Below are positions 25,538 to 33,929 of a stretch of 37,500 nt of DNA, one piece after another. The notes under the pieces are model-generated. The model searched no databases. It had not been told where the DNA came from and worked only from the letters and a program-made list of their open reading frames with translations. A program made the translations under genes and the position numbers. Numbering within the stretch: position 1 is the first letter of the stretch; every line of letters begins with the position of its first letter. Origin of the DNA: an uncultured Clostridia bacterium (GTDB taxonomy: Bacteria > Bacillota > Clostridia > Christensenellales > UBA1242); the NCBI GenBank assembly GCA_934754335.1, contig CAKVHY010000011.1, positions 1-37,500 of the forward strand, read 5' to 3'.

Positions 25538-26998
25538 TTAAACCTCCACTTCAAAAACGTTATCAAATAATCCTGATAATTCTTTGCTTGTATATTCTCT
25601 TTTTTCCGGCTTTTTATTTGGAGTTTTCTTTGCCTTCTTTTCCACCTTCATTCCAAAATCTGTTTCACATTTTTTGGCTTCTTCTAGGGTTTTTACGCCC
25701 TTATTGAAATATGTGGACAACAATTTATTTAGATATTGCAAAGGCATATACTTATCCATACTTTGTTCCACTGCAAAATCTAAAATCTCTCTAGAAATTT
25801 CCCATGAAGAACGCCAAGTTTTATATAGATTTCTATCTGAATTTATAACCGCTCTATCAATGCCAAGTTTCTCCAAAATTGCCTTTATATCTGCGTCATT
25901 TTCCACAATTTTACTTAAATAAGAATTTAAACTGCTATTAGTTAGCAAGCCCATTTTAAATAGTTGATTCATTTTTTCATTCATGTTTTCAAGCGTTCTA
26001 ATCCCCGTTTTAAAGCAATAATTTGCACAATTTGTAATGGTTTCAAATTCAAAGCCAAGTGCCACCCAATTTGAAATATATGTATCAACCACATTCTCTA
26101 GGTTATCATATCTAACGCCCAAATTCTTACAAACAAGTTTGGCTAAATTAAAATACTCTTCTTGGTTATCGAAATAATCCTTAACTTCCGAAACTGAGTT
26201 TAGTTTTAGTTCATAACACTTATCAAGTAAAGAATTTAACCTATTAATTCCGCCACTTTTCCCCTTCACTTTTTTAGCCAAAAATAAGATAACATCAAGT
26301 TCAATTTCAAGTTCTTTAGTCCATTTTAAATATAGATCATATTCTTCATTACTTGCCGACCTTTTTAAGCCCAGTGCTTTCATGATTTCCATCACATTTC
26401 CCGAACTCTTTTCTTGTTCCAACAATCTATTTTCCACGTCTTCACTAGTTTTTACGCCTTCATAAGCCCAGTTTTTAGCCACGGTTAAGATATATGAATA
26501 ACCAATGTTGTTCCCCTTTAACTGTACGCAATATTTAACTATCATCAAAAGTGCGTCCTGCTCAATATGCATGCTTTCCAGCAAGATATAGTATTGCTGA
26601 TATTCTGTTGGAGTTATCATTCTTCCATTAAGAAGTTCTTGCACTTTAATATTAAAGTCTTTATATTTATCAACATTAAACTTTTTCAAACTCAAAGAAC
26701 CCGACTTAACTGGCATAAATCTAATATCTAAAGGTTCTTTAGAAAGGATTTGAACTAGTCCTAACTCCTGCCAATAAAGAAACGAACTAAAGATATCTTC
26801 ACTAGATATATTTAATGCTCTAGAAAAACCTTCCAAGTTATTATCCAAACTATCTGGGTTAAAACATTTAAGCATTCCATAAAGATAAACTTTAACGCAA
26901 TTTTCTGGTGCGTTTGGCATAAATTCAGCAATAAAAGAATTATCAAGCGTTATTGAATTGTTTGAAATAAACTCACTAGAAAACTTGCAAAGTGCCAT
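25538..26998 (-). CDS. DnaD/DnaB-type primosome protein with multiple DnaD modules
   Basis: About 486 aa. The N-terminal 95 residues fit the winged-helix oligomerisation domain of DnaD/DnaB. The first clear DnaB_2 (PF07261) module, at about 125-192, ends YSYILTVAKNWAYEGVKTSED. Three more segments (about 204-275, 290-345, 372-443) repeat the ending, for example YLNKLLSTYFNKGVKTLEEA. I infer up to four modules; DnaD has one and Bacillus DnaB two. A lysine-rich linker and a short conserved tail (YTSKELSGLFDNVFE) follow. Start ATG at 26998 has AAAAGGAG upstream. An earlier ATG at 27025 lies at or before the predicted transcript start. It remodels DNA for helicase loading with the adjacent dnaC product. 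Confidence 0.85.
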   Translation of the reverse strand: MALCKFSSEFISNNSITLDNSFIAEFMPNAPENCVKVYLYGMLKCFNPDSLDNNLEGFSRALNISSEDIFSSFLYWQELGLVQILSKEPLDIRFMPVKSGSLSLKKFNVDKYKDFNIKVQELLNGRMITPTEYQQYYILLESMHIEQDALLMIVKYCVQLKGNNIGYSYILTVAKNWAYEGVKTSEDVENRLLEQEKSSGNVMEIMKALGLKRSASNEEYDLYLKWTKELEIELDVILFLAKKVKGKSGGINRLNSLLDKCYELKLNSVSEVKDYFDNQEEYFNLAKLVCKNLGVRYDNLENVVDTYISNWVALGFEFETITNCANYCFKTGIRTLENMNEKMNQLFKMGLLTNSSLNSYLSKIVENDADIKAILEKLGIDRAVINSDRNLYKTWRSSWEISREILDFAVEQSMDKYMPLQYLNKLLSTYFNKGVKTLEEAKKCETDFGMKVEKKAKKTPNKKPEKREYTSKELSGLFDNVFEVEV

Positions 26999-27029
26999 AA
27001 ATAAAAAACTCCTTTTCTTTTGCATATAT

Positions 27030-27058
27030 ATTATACTAAAAGCAATTTATTAGTGCAA
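27030..27058 (-). promoter_or_regulatory. Promoter of the dnaD-dnaC operon
   Basis: TTGCAC (27053-27058), 17 bp, TATAAT (27030-27035), read leftwards. Start site near 27023. Two DnaA boxes lie about 28-50 bp upstream of its -35. Confidence 0.68.
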
Positions 27059-27085
27059 AGTAAAATGCTAAAAAAGTTGGCCTGG

Positions 27086-27094
27086 TTATGCACA
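27086..27094 (+). promoter_or_regulatory. DnaA box 1 (TTATGCACA)
   Basis: Matches the TTATNCACA consensus. It is 5 bp from box 2 and in opposite orientation. Confidence 0.65.
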
Positions 27095-27099
27095 ACTTT

Positions 27100-27108
27100 T
27101 GTGGATAA
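27100..27108 (-). promoter_or_regulatory. DnaA box 2 (TTATCCACA on minus strand)
   Basis: An exact consensus DnaA box. With box 1 it sits inside a wider GGTTAT/ATAACC inverted repeat (27084-27117). Confidence 0.7.
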
Positions 27109-27145
27109 GTTATAACCATTGCCCAATTTTTCTTACATATCACAT

Positions 27146-27176
27146 AGAAAAAATGCCTATTTAAAGGCATTTTAAC
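27146..27176 (-). terminator. murC terminator
   Basis: Read leftwards, AAAATGCC/GGCATTTT with an 8-nt loop is followed by T-rich sequence. Confidence 0.8.
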
Positions 27177-27198
27177 GGTTATTGTTTATAAAACTGCT

Positions 27199-27207
27199 TT
27201 ATCCACA
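27199..27207 (+). promoter_or_regulatory. DnaA box 3 (TTATCCACA)
   Basis: An exact consensus DnaA box between the murC stop and its terminator, about 90 bp from boxes 1 and 2. Confidence 0.6.
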
Positions 27208-27213
27208 ACATTT

Positions 27214-28557
27214 TCATGCTTTTTTAAATAATCGCTTTTTAGCAATATCATAAATATCTCCAGCACCTAAAATCAATACAACATCAAAACCTTCCGCTTC
27301 TTTCTTTATATTTAAAATGAGTTCGTTTTCATCTACAAAAACTTTTTTCAACTTATTCTTGCATTTTTTAAATAAAACGCTTTCTGTGGCGGTTATATCT
27401 AGTTTTTCACGTGCCGGATATGTTTTATAGAAAATAACGCTTTTAGCCCCCAAAAACGCCCTAGTGAACTCTTTTAATAAAGTTTTCGTTCGAGAATACG
27501 TGTGCGGTTGAAAAATGCATAGAATTTTTTTGTTTTTAAAGCCATCAATTGAATTTTTTATTTCGCTTGGGTGATGGGCATAGTCTGCCACAACTGGCAC
27601 TTTCCCAATATGCCCTATCACTTCATATCTTCTTTTAACCCCCTTAAATTCGTAAACGCCTTGAGTGATTGCCGAAATACTAATATTATTTAAATAACTC
27701 ACTGCAATTGCACACAATACATTCTTTAAATTGTGTATGCCTATAAGTTTAGTTGTAAATCTGCCAATAAGTGTGTCTTCAAAAGAAACATCAAACGTGT
27801 AGCCCAAATCTAGCGGTTGAATATTATAAGCATAAAAATCGCACAATGGGTCAAATCCACACGTATATTCATTAACTTCTTTCTTTAGATTTAAGTTTAA
27901 ATTTCCGAAAGTAACCACGAATCTATTAGAATTATTTGCAAAATTATTAAATGCAGTTTTTATTTGAGATAAGGATTTATAATAATCCAAATGGTCGGCT
28001 TCAATATTAGTTATTAAAAAAGTTTCACCTTCTATATATTTAAAACTTTCCCTATATTCGCACGCTTCTGTTATAAAATAATCCCTATCTCCTATTAATA
28101 CATTGCCAAAGTTGGCTTCCCCACCCAAGTGAATTGTGGGGTTAACTTTTGCTTTTATAAAAATTTCGCCAATAAGGGCTGTGGTTGTGGTTTTGCCATG
28201 CGTCCCAGCGATTGCAATTACGTTTTTATAAAGTTTACAGATTTCGCCTAAAAACTGCGAGCGTTCTAGCATTTTTAATCCTAATTCTTTTGCCCTAATA
28301 TATTCCGGATTGTCTTCTTTGATTGCACCTGTAAACACAACCAAATCGATATCTTTAGTTACGTTTTCATATTGTTGAGTTATGTACACCTTAACGCCAA
28401 GTTTTTTTAATTTCTTAACTTCTTCGTTATTTTCCATGTTTGAGCCAAGTACTTTTTTGCCAATACTCAATGAGATTTTTGCAAGCGCACTCATGCTAAT
28501 TCCACCTATTCCTATGAAATAAATGGTTTTTATACTGTCTAAATCCAAATTATCCAT
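27214..28557 (-). CDS. murC: UDP-N-acetylmuramate--L-alanine ligase
   Basis: A 447-aa cytoplasmic enzyme adding L-Ala to UDP-MurNAc, the first stem-peptide step of peptidoglycan synthesis. Motifs are the N-terminal Rossmann FIGIGGISMSALA (14-26), the P-loop AGTHGKTTT (117-125), the Mur-family EACEYRES (164-171) and NIEADH (184-189), and YAHHPSEI. It ends in TGA, the only clear TGA stop of an intact gene here. No Shine-Dalgarno is visible before ATG 28557, and TATAAT occurs about six bases upstream, so the message may be leaderless. It is divergent from spoVG. Confidence 0.96.
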   Translation of the reverse strand: MDNLDLDSIKTIYFIGIGGISMSALAKISLSIGKKVLGSNMENNEEVKKLKKLGVKVYITQQYENVTKDIDLVVFTGAIKEDNPEYIRAKELGLKMLERSQFLGEICKLYKNVIAIAGTHGKTTTTALIGEIFIKAKVNPTIHLGGEANFGNVLIGDRDYFITEACEYRESFKYIEGETFLITNIEADHLDYYKSLSQIKTAFNNFANNSNRFVVTFGNLNLNLKKEVNEYTCGFDPLCDFYAYNIQPLDLGYTFDVSFEDTLIGRFTTKLIGIHNLKNVLCAIAVSYLNNISISAITQGVYEFKGVKRRYEVIGHIGKVPVVADYAHHPSEIKNSIDGFKNKKILCIFQPHTYSRTKTLLKEFTRAFLGAKSVIFYKTYPAREKLDITATESVLFKKCKNKLKKVFVDENELILNIKKEAEGFDVVLILGAGDIYDIAKKRLFKKA

Positions 28558-28589
28558 ATAAAATTATATGAAAATTATATAAAAAAAGT

Positions 28590-28618
28590 TGTTGAATTTT
28601 TTTTGTTTTGCTATAATA
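28590..28618 (+). promoter_or_regulatory. spoVG promoter
   Basis: TTGTTG (28590-28595), 17 bp ending in GC, TATAAT (28613-28618). It resembles sigma-A rather than the sigma-H promoter of Bacillus spoVG. Confidence 0.6.
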
Positions 28619-28648
28619 CGAGTAATACTAAAAAAGGAGAGCACTAAA

Positions 28649-28921
28649 TTGAATATCACAGATGTACGCATTAGAGTAATGCAAAAAGAGGACAGCAAAT
28701 TAAAAGCAGTTGCATCTATCACAATCGATGATTGTTTTGTGGTTCACGAAATAAAGGTATTTGAAGGTAGAGATGGTGAATTGTTTGTTAGAATGCCTAG
28801 TCGCCAAACTAATGAAGGTGAGCATAAAGATATTGCACACCCATTAAACACTCCAACAAGAGAAGAAATCAATAGATTAGTTTTGGCTAAATATGAAGAA
28901 GAAAAAAACAAAGCAAATTAA
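28649..28921 (+). CDS. spoVG: SpoVG family regulator
   Basis: A 90-aa SpoVG, a small nucleic-acid-binding regulator conserved in Bacillota, including non-spore-formers. Hallmarks are the opening ITDVRIR, the strand KAVASITIDDCFVVHEIKV, and VRMPSRQT followed by DIAHPLNTPTRE. Length is normal (about 84-100 aa). The start is TTG at 28649, preceded by AAAAAGGAG; TTG fits the family N-terminus M-x-ITDVR. It is a single gene, divergent from murC, with a strong hairpin after it. No sporulation gene lies nearby. Confidence 0.95.
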   Translation: MNITDVRIRVMQKEDSKLKAVASITIDDCFVVHEIKVFEGRDGELFVRMPSRQTNEGEHKDIAHPLNTPTREEINRLVLAKYEEEKNKAN

Positions 28922-28939
28922 TTTCTAACTTTATTGCTG

Positions 28940-28978
28940 TAAAATAAATATCCACGATAGGGTGGATATTTATTTAAC
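28940..28978 (+). terminator. spoVG terminator
   Basis: A perfect 14-bp stem AAATAAATATCCAC/GTGGATATTTATTT with a 6-nt loop. The T-tract is part of the stem arm. Confidence 0.78.
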
Positions 28979-28997
28979 CCCTAAAACATATTGATAT

Positions 28998-29034
28998 ATA
29001 AAAAAACCTACTAAATTTTAGTAGGTTTTGTTTT
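28998..29034 (-). terminator. Terminator of the 1514-aa InlB-repeat gene
   Basis: Read leftwards, CCTACTAAA/TTTAGTAGG within A/T-rich arms runs into T6. It abuts the stop codon. Confidence 0.85.
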
Positions 29035-32000
29035 TTAATTCTTTGCCCAAACAGCATATAATGTTAAACTTGAAGAATTAACAGATATTTGAGCACAATC
29101 TTTATAAATTGCAACTGTTCCGTTTGCATTTGTTGTCCAACCTTTAAATGTATAACCAGCACGAGTAAATCTATTTGCGCTTAGTGTTACATAAACTCCC
29201 TTAGCAACAGTTTGAGAACTCATGTTTCCAGATCCACCATTTGCATTAAATGTAATAGTTACATTTGTTGAAACTGTGGATTCTTTTTCCCATACTGCAT
29301 ATAGGATTAAAGAATCTGAACTACCACGAGTAAATTTTAATGATGCTTGGTCGCTAAACAATGCTGAAGTTGCAGTTGAACTTCTTGCCCAACCAACGAA
29401 TCTATAACCTGAACGAGTGAACTTATTCGAAGATAATGTTACACTAACATCATATTGAACAGTTTGTGAACTCATGCTTCCTGTTCCGCCATTTGCATTA
29501 TATGAGATTGTTAACATTGCAGTGGATTGTTGTTTTTCCCAAACAGCATATAAAGTTAAACTTGCAGAAGCAACTTTCATACTAGCCTTATCAGCGTAGA
29601 TTGCAACTGTTCCATTTGCACTTGTTGTCCAACCTTTAAATGTGTAACCCGAACGAGTGAACTTATTTGCACTTAATGTTACATAAGTATTTCTCTCAAC
29701 TGTAGTTCCGCTCATGCTACCGCTTCCGCCATTTGCGTTATATGAAATTGTGGAATATAGCACTGTTGAACCTGAATCAATCTTTTGCCATACTGCGTAA
29801 AGATTTAATGTGTCTGAACTACCTTGAGTAAATTTAACTGATGCACCATCATTAAATAGCACTGTATTAGAAGTTGAAGTTCTTGCCCAACCCATGAATT
29901 TATATCCATCATAAGTGAATGTATTTGTTCTTAACTTAACTGATTCACCATATCTTACTGATTGCATTGGCATCGAACCAGTTCCCTTATTTGCATTATA
30001 ATAAATAGATAATGTTGAAGAAACTGGAGTGTCTGGATTTGTGCTAACTTTTTGCCATACAGCATATAAAGTTAGATAATCTGAAGTACCTTTTTTAAAC
30101 TTAACAGATTGTTTATCTGAGAAAGTTGTACCTTTGCCATCTGTCCAACCAGCGAACTTATATCCTGAACGAGTAAATGTATTTGCCTTAAGTGTAATAG
30201 TTGTTTCATAAGTTGCAGTTTGCTTTGACATACTTCCGCTACCACCATTTGCATTAAATGAGATAGTTAAGTAATTAACAGATGGATTATCTGGTTGTGA
30301 AGAGTTTTTAGTCCAAACCGCATATAAAGTTAAATAATCTGAAGTACCACGCTTGAAGTTAATTCTTGCACAATCTTTGAATATAACTTCGCTAGAGCCA
30401 CTCTTTGTGGACCAACCTAAGAATGTGTAACCATTTTTTGAGAAAGCATTTGCTTTAAGTGTGACAGTTGTATTGTAATCAACTTTTTGAGCAGACATTG
30501 AACCAATTCCGCCATTTGCATTGAAACTGATTGTTAATTGATAATTAACTGGGTCAACTGGAGTTGGATCAGATGAATTCTTTTGCCATACAGCATAAAG
30601 AGTTAAATAATCTGAAGTACCTCTTACAAACTTAACAACTTGGCCATCTGTGAACAACACGCTTGTATTGCCATCTTTCCAACCAACGAACTTATAACCT
30701 GTACGAGTAAATGTGTTTTTATTCAATGTAACTTGAGTGTTATATTGAATAATTTGACTACTCATGCTACCATATCCACCATTTGCATTGAATGTGATAG
30801 TTAAGTAATTTACTTCTGGATTTGGATCAGTACTTTGATTTTTATTCCAAATTGCATACAAAGTTAAATAACTAGAAGTTGTGGAATTGAATGTTACAGT
30901 TTGATAGTTTGAATAAACAACTGAACCATTAGGGCTTGTTGACCAACCTAAGAATGTGTAACCGTATCTTGAGAATGCATTCCCTTTCAATGATGTTGGA
31001 ACATTGATTTCAATAGTTTGAACACCCATGTTTCCACTACCGCCATTTGCATTGAATGAAATTGTAACGTATTTTTTATCTGGAGTTACAGAATTTGCTG
31101 TCCATTTAGCATAAAGAACGTGAGTACTATTAGAAATTAGGATTGTACTTGAAGTAACTTGATTTATAAGCGTACTATCTGAATACCAGCCATTGAATGT
31201 GTAACCTGGTTTAGTTGGAGTTGGCAACTCACCATAAGTACCACCCTTTTGTCTAACAATAACTGATTGATTTAATGAACCACCATTTGCATTCAAATAA
31301 ATTGTAACTGTTTTAACTTCTGGGTCATCAGTTGATGAACCTGAAATCCATTTTGCATATAGATAATGTTGGCTAGCAGTTGTTGAAACAATTGAGTTTC
31401 TATCTATATAAGTAATGAAGTTATTTTCTAAGTACCAACCGCCAAAGATAAATCCTAATTTAGTTGGAGTTGGAAGAGAACCATATTCCTTACCATATTC
31501 AACTACTTTACTCTTTGAAGGTCCTGTTGTTGTTGCGCCATTAAATTCAAAGATAACTTTTGTTGTTCTAACAACTTCACTTAACCATAATTTTAATGTT
31601 TTATCGCTATCGCAGGCAATTGGCATATCAAACCAACCATATTCACCCTTATTACCATTATCCCAACCATTTAGGATTTGATAACTTTCGCTATTAGGAA
31701 CCGCTTCAATTTTATAAACCAAATTATTATTTCTATAGATTAAGATAATATTAGCATTTTGTTTATAAATCTTAGTATCTGAGAAGATTGCCAAATCGCA
31801 ATTCGATGTTGAAGTTAATACAACTTCGTTATTGCTATTATAAACATTAATTGTTGCAAGTCCGCTAACTTCTTCGTCCTGACCAACTAACCATTGGCTC
31901 AAACTTAAGTTATATACGTCAACTTTAACTTCTTTAGTTTCACTAAAATCGTCATACTCTGTGAAATCAGTTGTGCTTGCACCATTTATCTTTTCATATC

Positions 32001-33579
32001 TTAAAATTGGATAGCCATTATTCAATGTTGAATCAATATTCCAAATCTTTTCGAAATTCCATCTAACAACAACTGTTTCTTCTGCAATAAACTTACCTTC
32101 TCTATTTACAATTCTTTCAACTCTTTCATGAGATAAGTAGTTTTCTGCAACTTTCATTTTGTTTGAGTTATAAGGATAAACAAAATAAATCCTTTCTTCT
32201 CTATCAACAACAGCACTGATTGAATTGTCTACCAATTGGTCACTACCAATGCCATCAAAATCTTTTTCAACGTCATTCTCTTGAACATTTAAATTATCTA
32301 AATCATAATAGCAACCAACTATTCTATTCAAATATACAGACGCACCATTTTCTGTAACCACGATATCGTAGTTTACACCAATAACGCCACCAATAATTTC
32401 GTTATTTACATTGCTTAATTTTGCAACATACACGTTTACTGCACTATAGCAATCTTTAATCTTAGCAGAAGATAGGTTCGTTCCATAAACTTCACTTGTG
32501 GTATCAAATGTTGCGAATGCGTTATAACCAACCACGCCACCGAAGATTACGCCATCTTGCAATGTTACATCGCCAACGCTATAAGAATAAATAACCGTTC
32601 CGGCTTGGTTCATACCAACCACGCCACCGATTGTTCCGCTTACGCCATTTTCAGCACCAAAACTTAAAACAACCGCACATCTATCAACTCTTGCGTTATA
32701 TCTATAATAAACGCCGTCTTTTGTTTCGTCAACAGAACCATTAACTCCAACGATACCGCCAATGTAATCTGCTCTAACGCCATCAAAATTCACATTTCTA
32801 ACTTCAATTCTTTCAATATAACCCAAGTTGATTCCGGCAACTGTACCCAATGTACCATAATCGCCAACCGCTTTGAAGTTATCAAACTTTAAGTTATAAA
32901 CTCTACCAGTTGTTGTAACAGATCTAAACAAACCGCAGTTATTAAAATCTGCAACAACGCCTTCGTTATTAACCATGAAGTTTGTTCTTGAAATTGTTAA
33001 ATTTTGAATTGAATAACCATTACCATCAAGCCAACCAGCGAAATCGCCTAGAGGTTTCCAGTAACCACCATACATTTTGGAAACATCAATATCCGAAACT
33101 AATTTATAGCAAGAAGACAATGTGTATTTAGCATACTTACCTTCAGTATCACCAATACCAGCCAATTGTTCCGCCTTTGCCAAGTAGAAAGGAGTATCCT
33201 TTTCACCATTACCAACAAACACATCAAGATACAAAACTGAATAATGTTTGTTTGTGGTTTTAATAACTATTCTTGCAACACCACCTTCGTTTGCAAAGAA
33301 TGTATAATCTTTTTCATCTTTTAAAACCAAAACTGTTTTATCTTTTTCGTTTTCGATTTCAACATTTATCTCAGTTTTATCACTTTTATTTTCCTGATTT
33401 ATATCTATCGTAAACGTCTCACCAACATCGGTGTAAATAGTATTATCAGCCAATGTGATAATATCATCTCCCGAAGCAGATACGGAAATAACTTCCAATC
33501 CGCCAACCAATTTAATTATAGTGAAACTTAGTACAACTGCAGTGATAATAACTAAGCACCAAGCCAACACTTTTCTCAT
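29035..33579 (-). CDS. Giant exported InlB B-repeat protein with recently expanded repeats
   Basis: 1514 aa. A signal peptide (about 1-35, likely cleaved after SVSA) is followed by a short Ig-like beta domain (about 40-125) and a GLUG-type beta-solenoid (about 130-450: GGIVGVN, GGVVGMN, GGVVGYN, GGVIGVN). After a linker, ten InlB/Flg_new repeats run from about 673 to the end. They are about 80-85 aa each, with FNANGGxGxM, GYxFxGW and LTLYAVW. Short proline-rich linkers (such as DPNPEV and DPTPVDPV) separate several. No LPXTG or membrane tail is seen, so release or non-covalent wall binding is possible. Start ATG at 33579 follows AGAGGTGGG; an earlier GTG lies in that site. It is a single gene with a consensus promoter. 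Confidence 0.87.
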   Translation of the reverse strand: MRKVLAWCLVIITAVVLSFTIIKLVGGLEVISVSASGDDIITLADNTIYTDVGETFTIDINQENKSDKTEINVEIENEKDKTVLVLKDEKDYTFFANEGGVARIVIKTTNKHYSVLYLDVFVGNGEKDTPFYLAKAEQLAGIGDTEGKYAKYTLSSCYKLVSDIDVSKMYGGYWKPLGDFAGWLDGNGYSIQNLTISRTNFMVNNEGVVADFNNCGLFRSVTTTGRVYNLKFDNFKAVGDYGTLGTVAGINLGYIERIEVRNVNFDGVRADYIGGIVGVNGSVDETKDGVYYRYNARVDRCAVVLSFGAENGVSGTIGGVVGMNQAGTVIYSYSVGDVTLQDGVIFGGVVGYNAFATFDTTSEVYGTNLSSAKIKDCYSAVNVYVAKLSNVNNEIIGGVIGVNYDIVVTENGASVYLNRIVGCYYDLDNLNVQENDVEKDFDGIGSDQLVDNSISAVVDREERIYFVYPYNSNKMKVAENYLSHERVERIVNREGKFIAEETVVVRWNFEKIWNIDSTLNNGYPILRYEKINGASTTDFTEYDDFSETKEVKVDVYNLSLSQWLVGQDEEVSGLATINVYNSNNEVVLTSTSNCDLAIFSDTKIYKQNANIILIYRNNNLVYKIEAVPNSESYQILNGWDNGNKGEYGWFDMPIACDSDKTLKLWLSEVVRTTKVIFEFNGATTTGPSKSKVVEYGKEYGSLPTPTKLGFIFGGWYLENNFITYIDRNSIVSTTASQHYLYAKWISGSSTDDPEVKTVTIYLNANGGSLNQSVIVRQKGGTYGELPTPTKPGYTFNGWYSDSTLINQVTSSTILISNSTHVLYAKWTANSVTPDKKYVTISFNANGGSGNMGVQTIEINVPTSLKGNAFSRYGYTFLGWSTSPNGSVVYSNYQTVTFNSTTSSYLTLYAIWNKNQSTDPNPEVNYLTITFNANGGYGSMSSQIIQYNTQVTLNKNTFTRTGYKFVGWKDGNTSVLFTDGQVVKFVRGTSDYLTLYAVWQKNSSDPTPVDPVNYQLTISFNANGGIGSMSAQKVDYNTTVTLKANAFSKNGYTFLGWSTKSGSSEVIFKDCARINFKRGTSDYLTLYAVWTKNSSQPDNPSVNYLTISFNANGGSGSMSKQTATYETTITLKANTFTRSGYKFAGWTDGKGTTFSDKQSVKFKKGTSDYLTLYAVWQKVSTNPDTPVSSTLSIYYNANKGTGSMPMQSVRYGESVKLRTNTFTYDGYKFMGWARTSTSNTVLFNDGASVKFTQGSSDTLNLYAVWQKIDSGSTVLYSTISYNANGGSGSMSGTTVERNTYVTLSANKFTRSGYTFKGWTTSANGTVAIYADKASMKVASASLTLYAVWEKQQSTAMLTISYNANGGTGSMSSQTVQYDVSVTLSSNKFTRSGYRFVGWARSSTATSALFSDQASLKFTRGSSDSLILYAVWEKESTVSTNVTITFNANGGSGNMSSQTVAKGVYVTLSANRFTRAGYTFKGWTTNANGTVAIYKDCAQISVNSSSLTLYAVWAKN
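29038..31560 (-). repeat. Ten tandem InlB-type repeats, about 250 bp period
   Basis: Repeats 3-10 are strongly alike in protein and share DNA stretches (for example the recurring code for LTLYAVW and FNANGG). This indicates recent expansion, unlike the diverged repeats at 5450-9300. Confidence 0.8.
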
Positions 33580-33641
33580 AATACCCACCTCTAATATTAT
33601 AAATTTTTCTTAAATTATTTGCACATTTTTCTAGTTGCAAT

Positions 33642-33670
33642 ATTATAGCAAAATTTGTCAAATATGTCAA
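33642..33670 (-). promoter_or_regulatory. Consensus promoter of the 1514-aa gene
   Basis: TTGACA (33665-33670), exactly 17 bp, TATAAT (33642-33647), read leftwards: a perfect sigma-A promoter, the strongest in the window. The leader is about 55 nt. Confidence 0.88.
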
Positions 33671-33672
33671 TA

Positions 33673-33864
33673 TGTTTTTTTGAGTATGTGCAAAGTATTG
33701 TTTTAGTATAAACTATACGTCTGCCCGATAACATTTGTTTTAACTCTTACTGTTTTTTCGAGTATGTACAAACTATTATTTTAATATAAACTAAACGTCT
33801 GCTTGATAAATTTTGTTTTTGCTCCTACCGTTTTTTCGAGTATGTACAAAGATATGTTTTATAA
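33673..33864. repeat. 78-bp direct repeats upstream of the promoter
   Basis: Copies start at 33673, 33751 and 33829; the third is partial (about 36 bp). Copies 1 and 2 are over 80% identical. The best conserved parts are TTTTTTCGAGTATGTACAAA and ACGTCTGC. The array begins 3 bp upstream of the -35 and contains no gene. Confidence 0.85.
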
Positions 33865-33894
33865 TTATAGTTTATGCAATAAGTTATAAATAAA

Positions 33895-33928
33895 GCAAAA
33901 AACCGCCTAAATTTTAAGCGGTTTTTAT
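33895..33928 (-). terminator. Terminator of the zinc-ribbon protein gene
   Basis: Read leftwards, AACCGC/GCGGTT (in extended A/T arms) is followed by TTTTTTGC. It borders the 78-bp repeats. Confidence 0.8.
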
Positions 33929-33929
33929 T

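Noticed and set aside
27084..27207. Chromosomal origin at the DnaA boxes
   Set aside because: Only three boxes, with no dnaA, dnaN, rpmH or recF nearby. DnaA-controlled transcription is simpler, though whole-genome skew would be decisive.
28590..28618. Sigma-H promoter for spoVG
   Set aside because: The sequence fits a sigma-A TATAAT with a TTG -35 at 17 bp better than the sigma-H consensus.
5450..33579. LPXTG sorting signals on the giant proteins
   Set aside because: All three end directly in InlB-type repeat sequence without LPXTG, a hydrophobic stretch or a positive tail.
33673..33864. Possible CRISPR array in the direct repeats
   Set aside because: The 78-bp units are contiguous with no spacers of varying sequence, and no cas gene is present.
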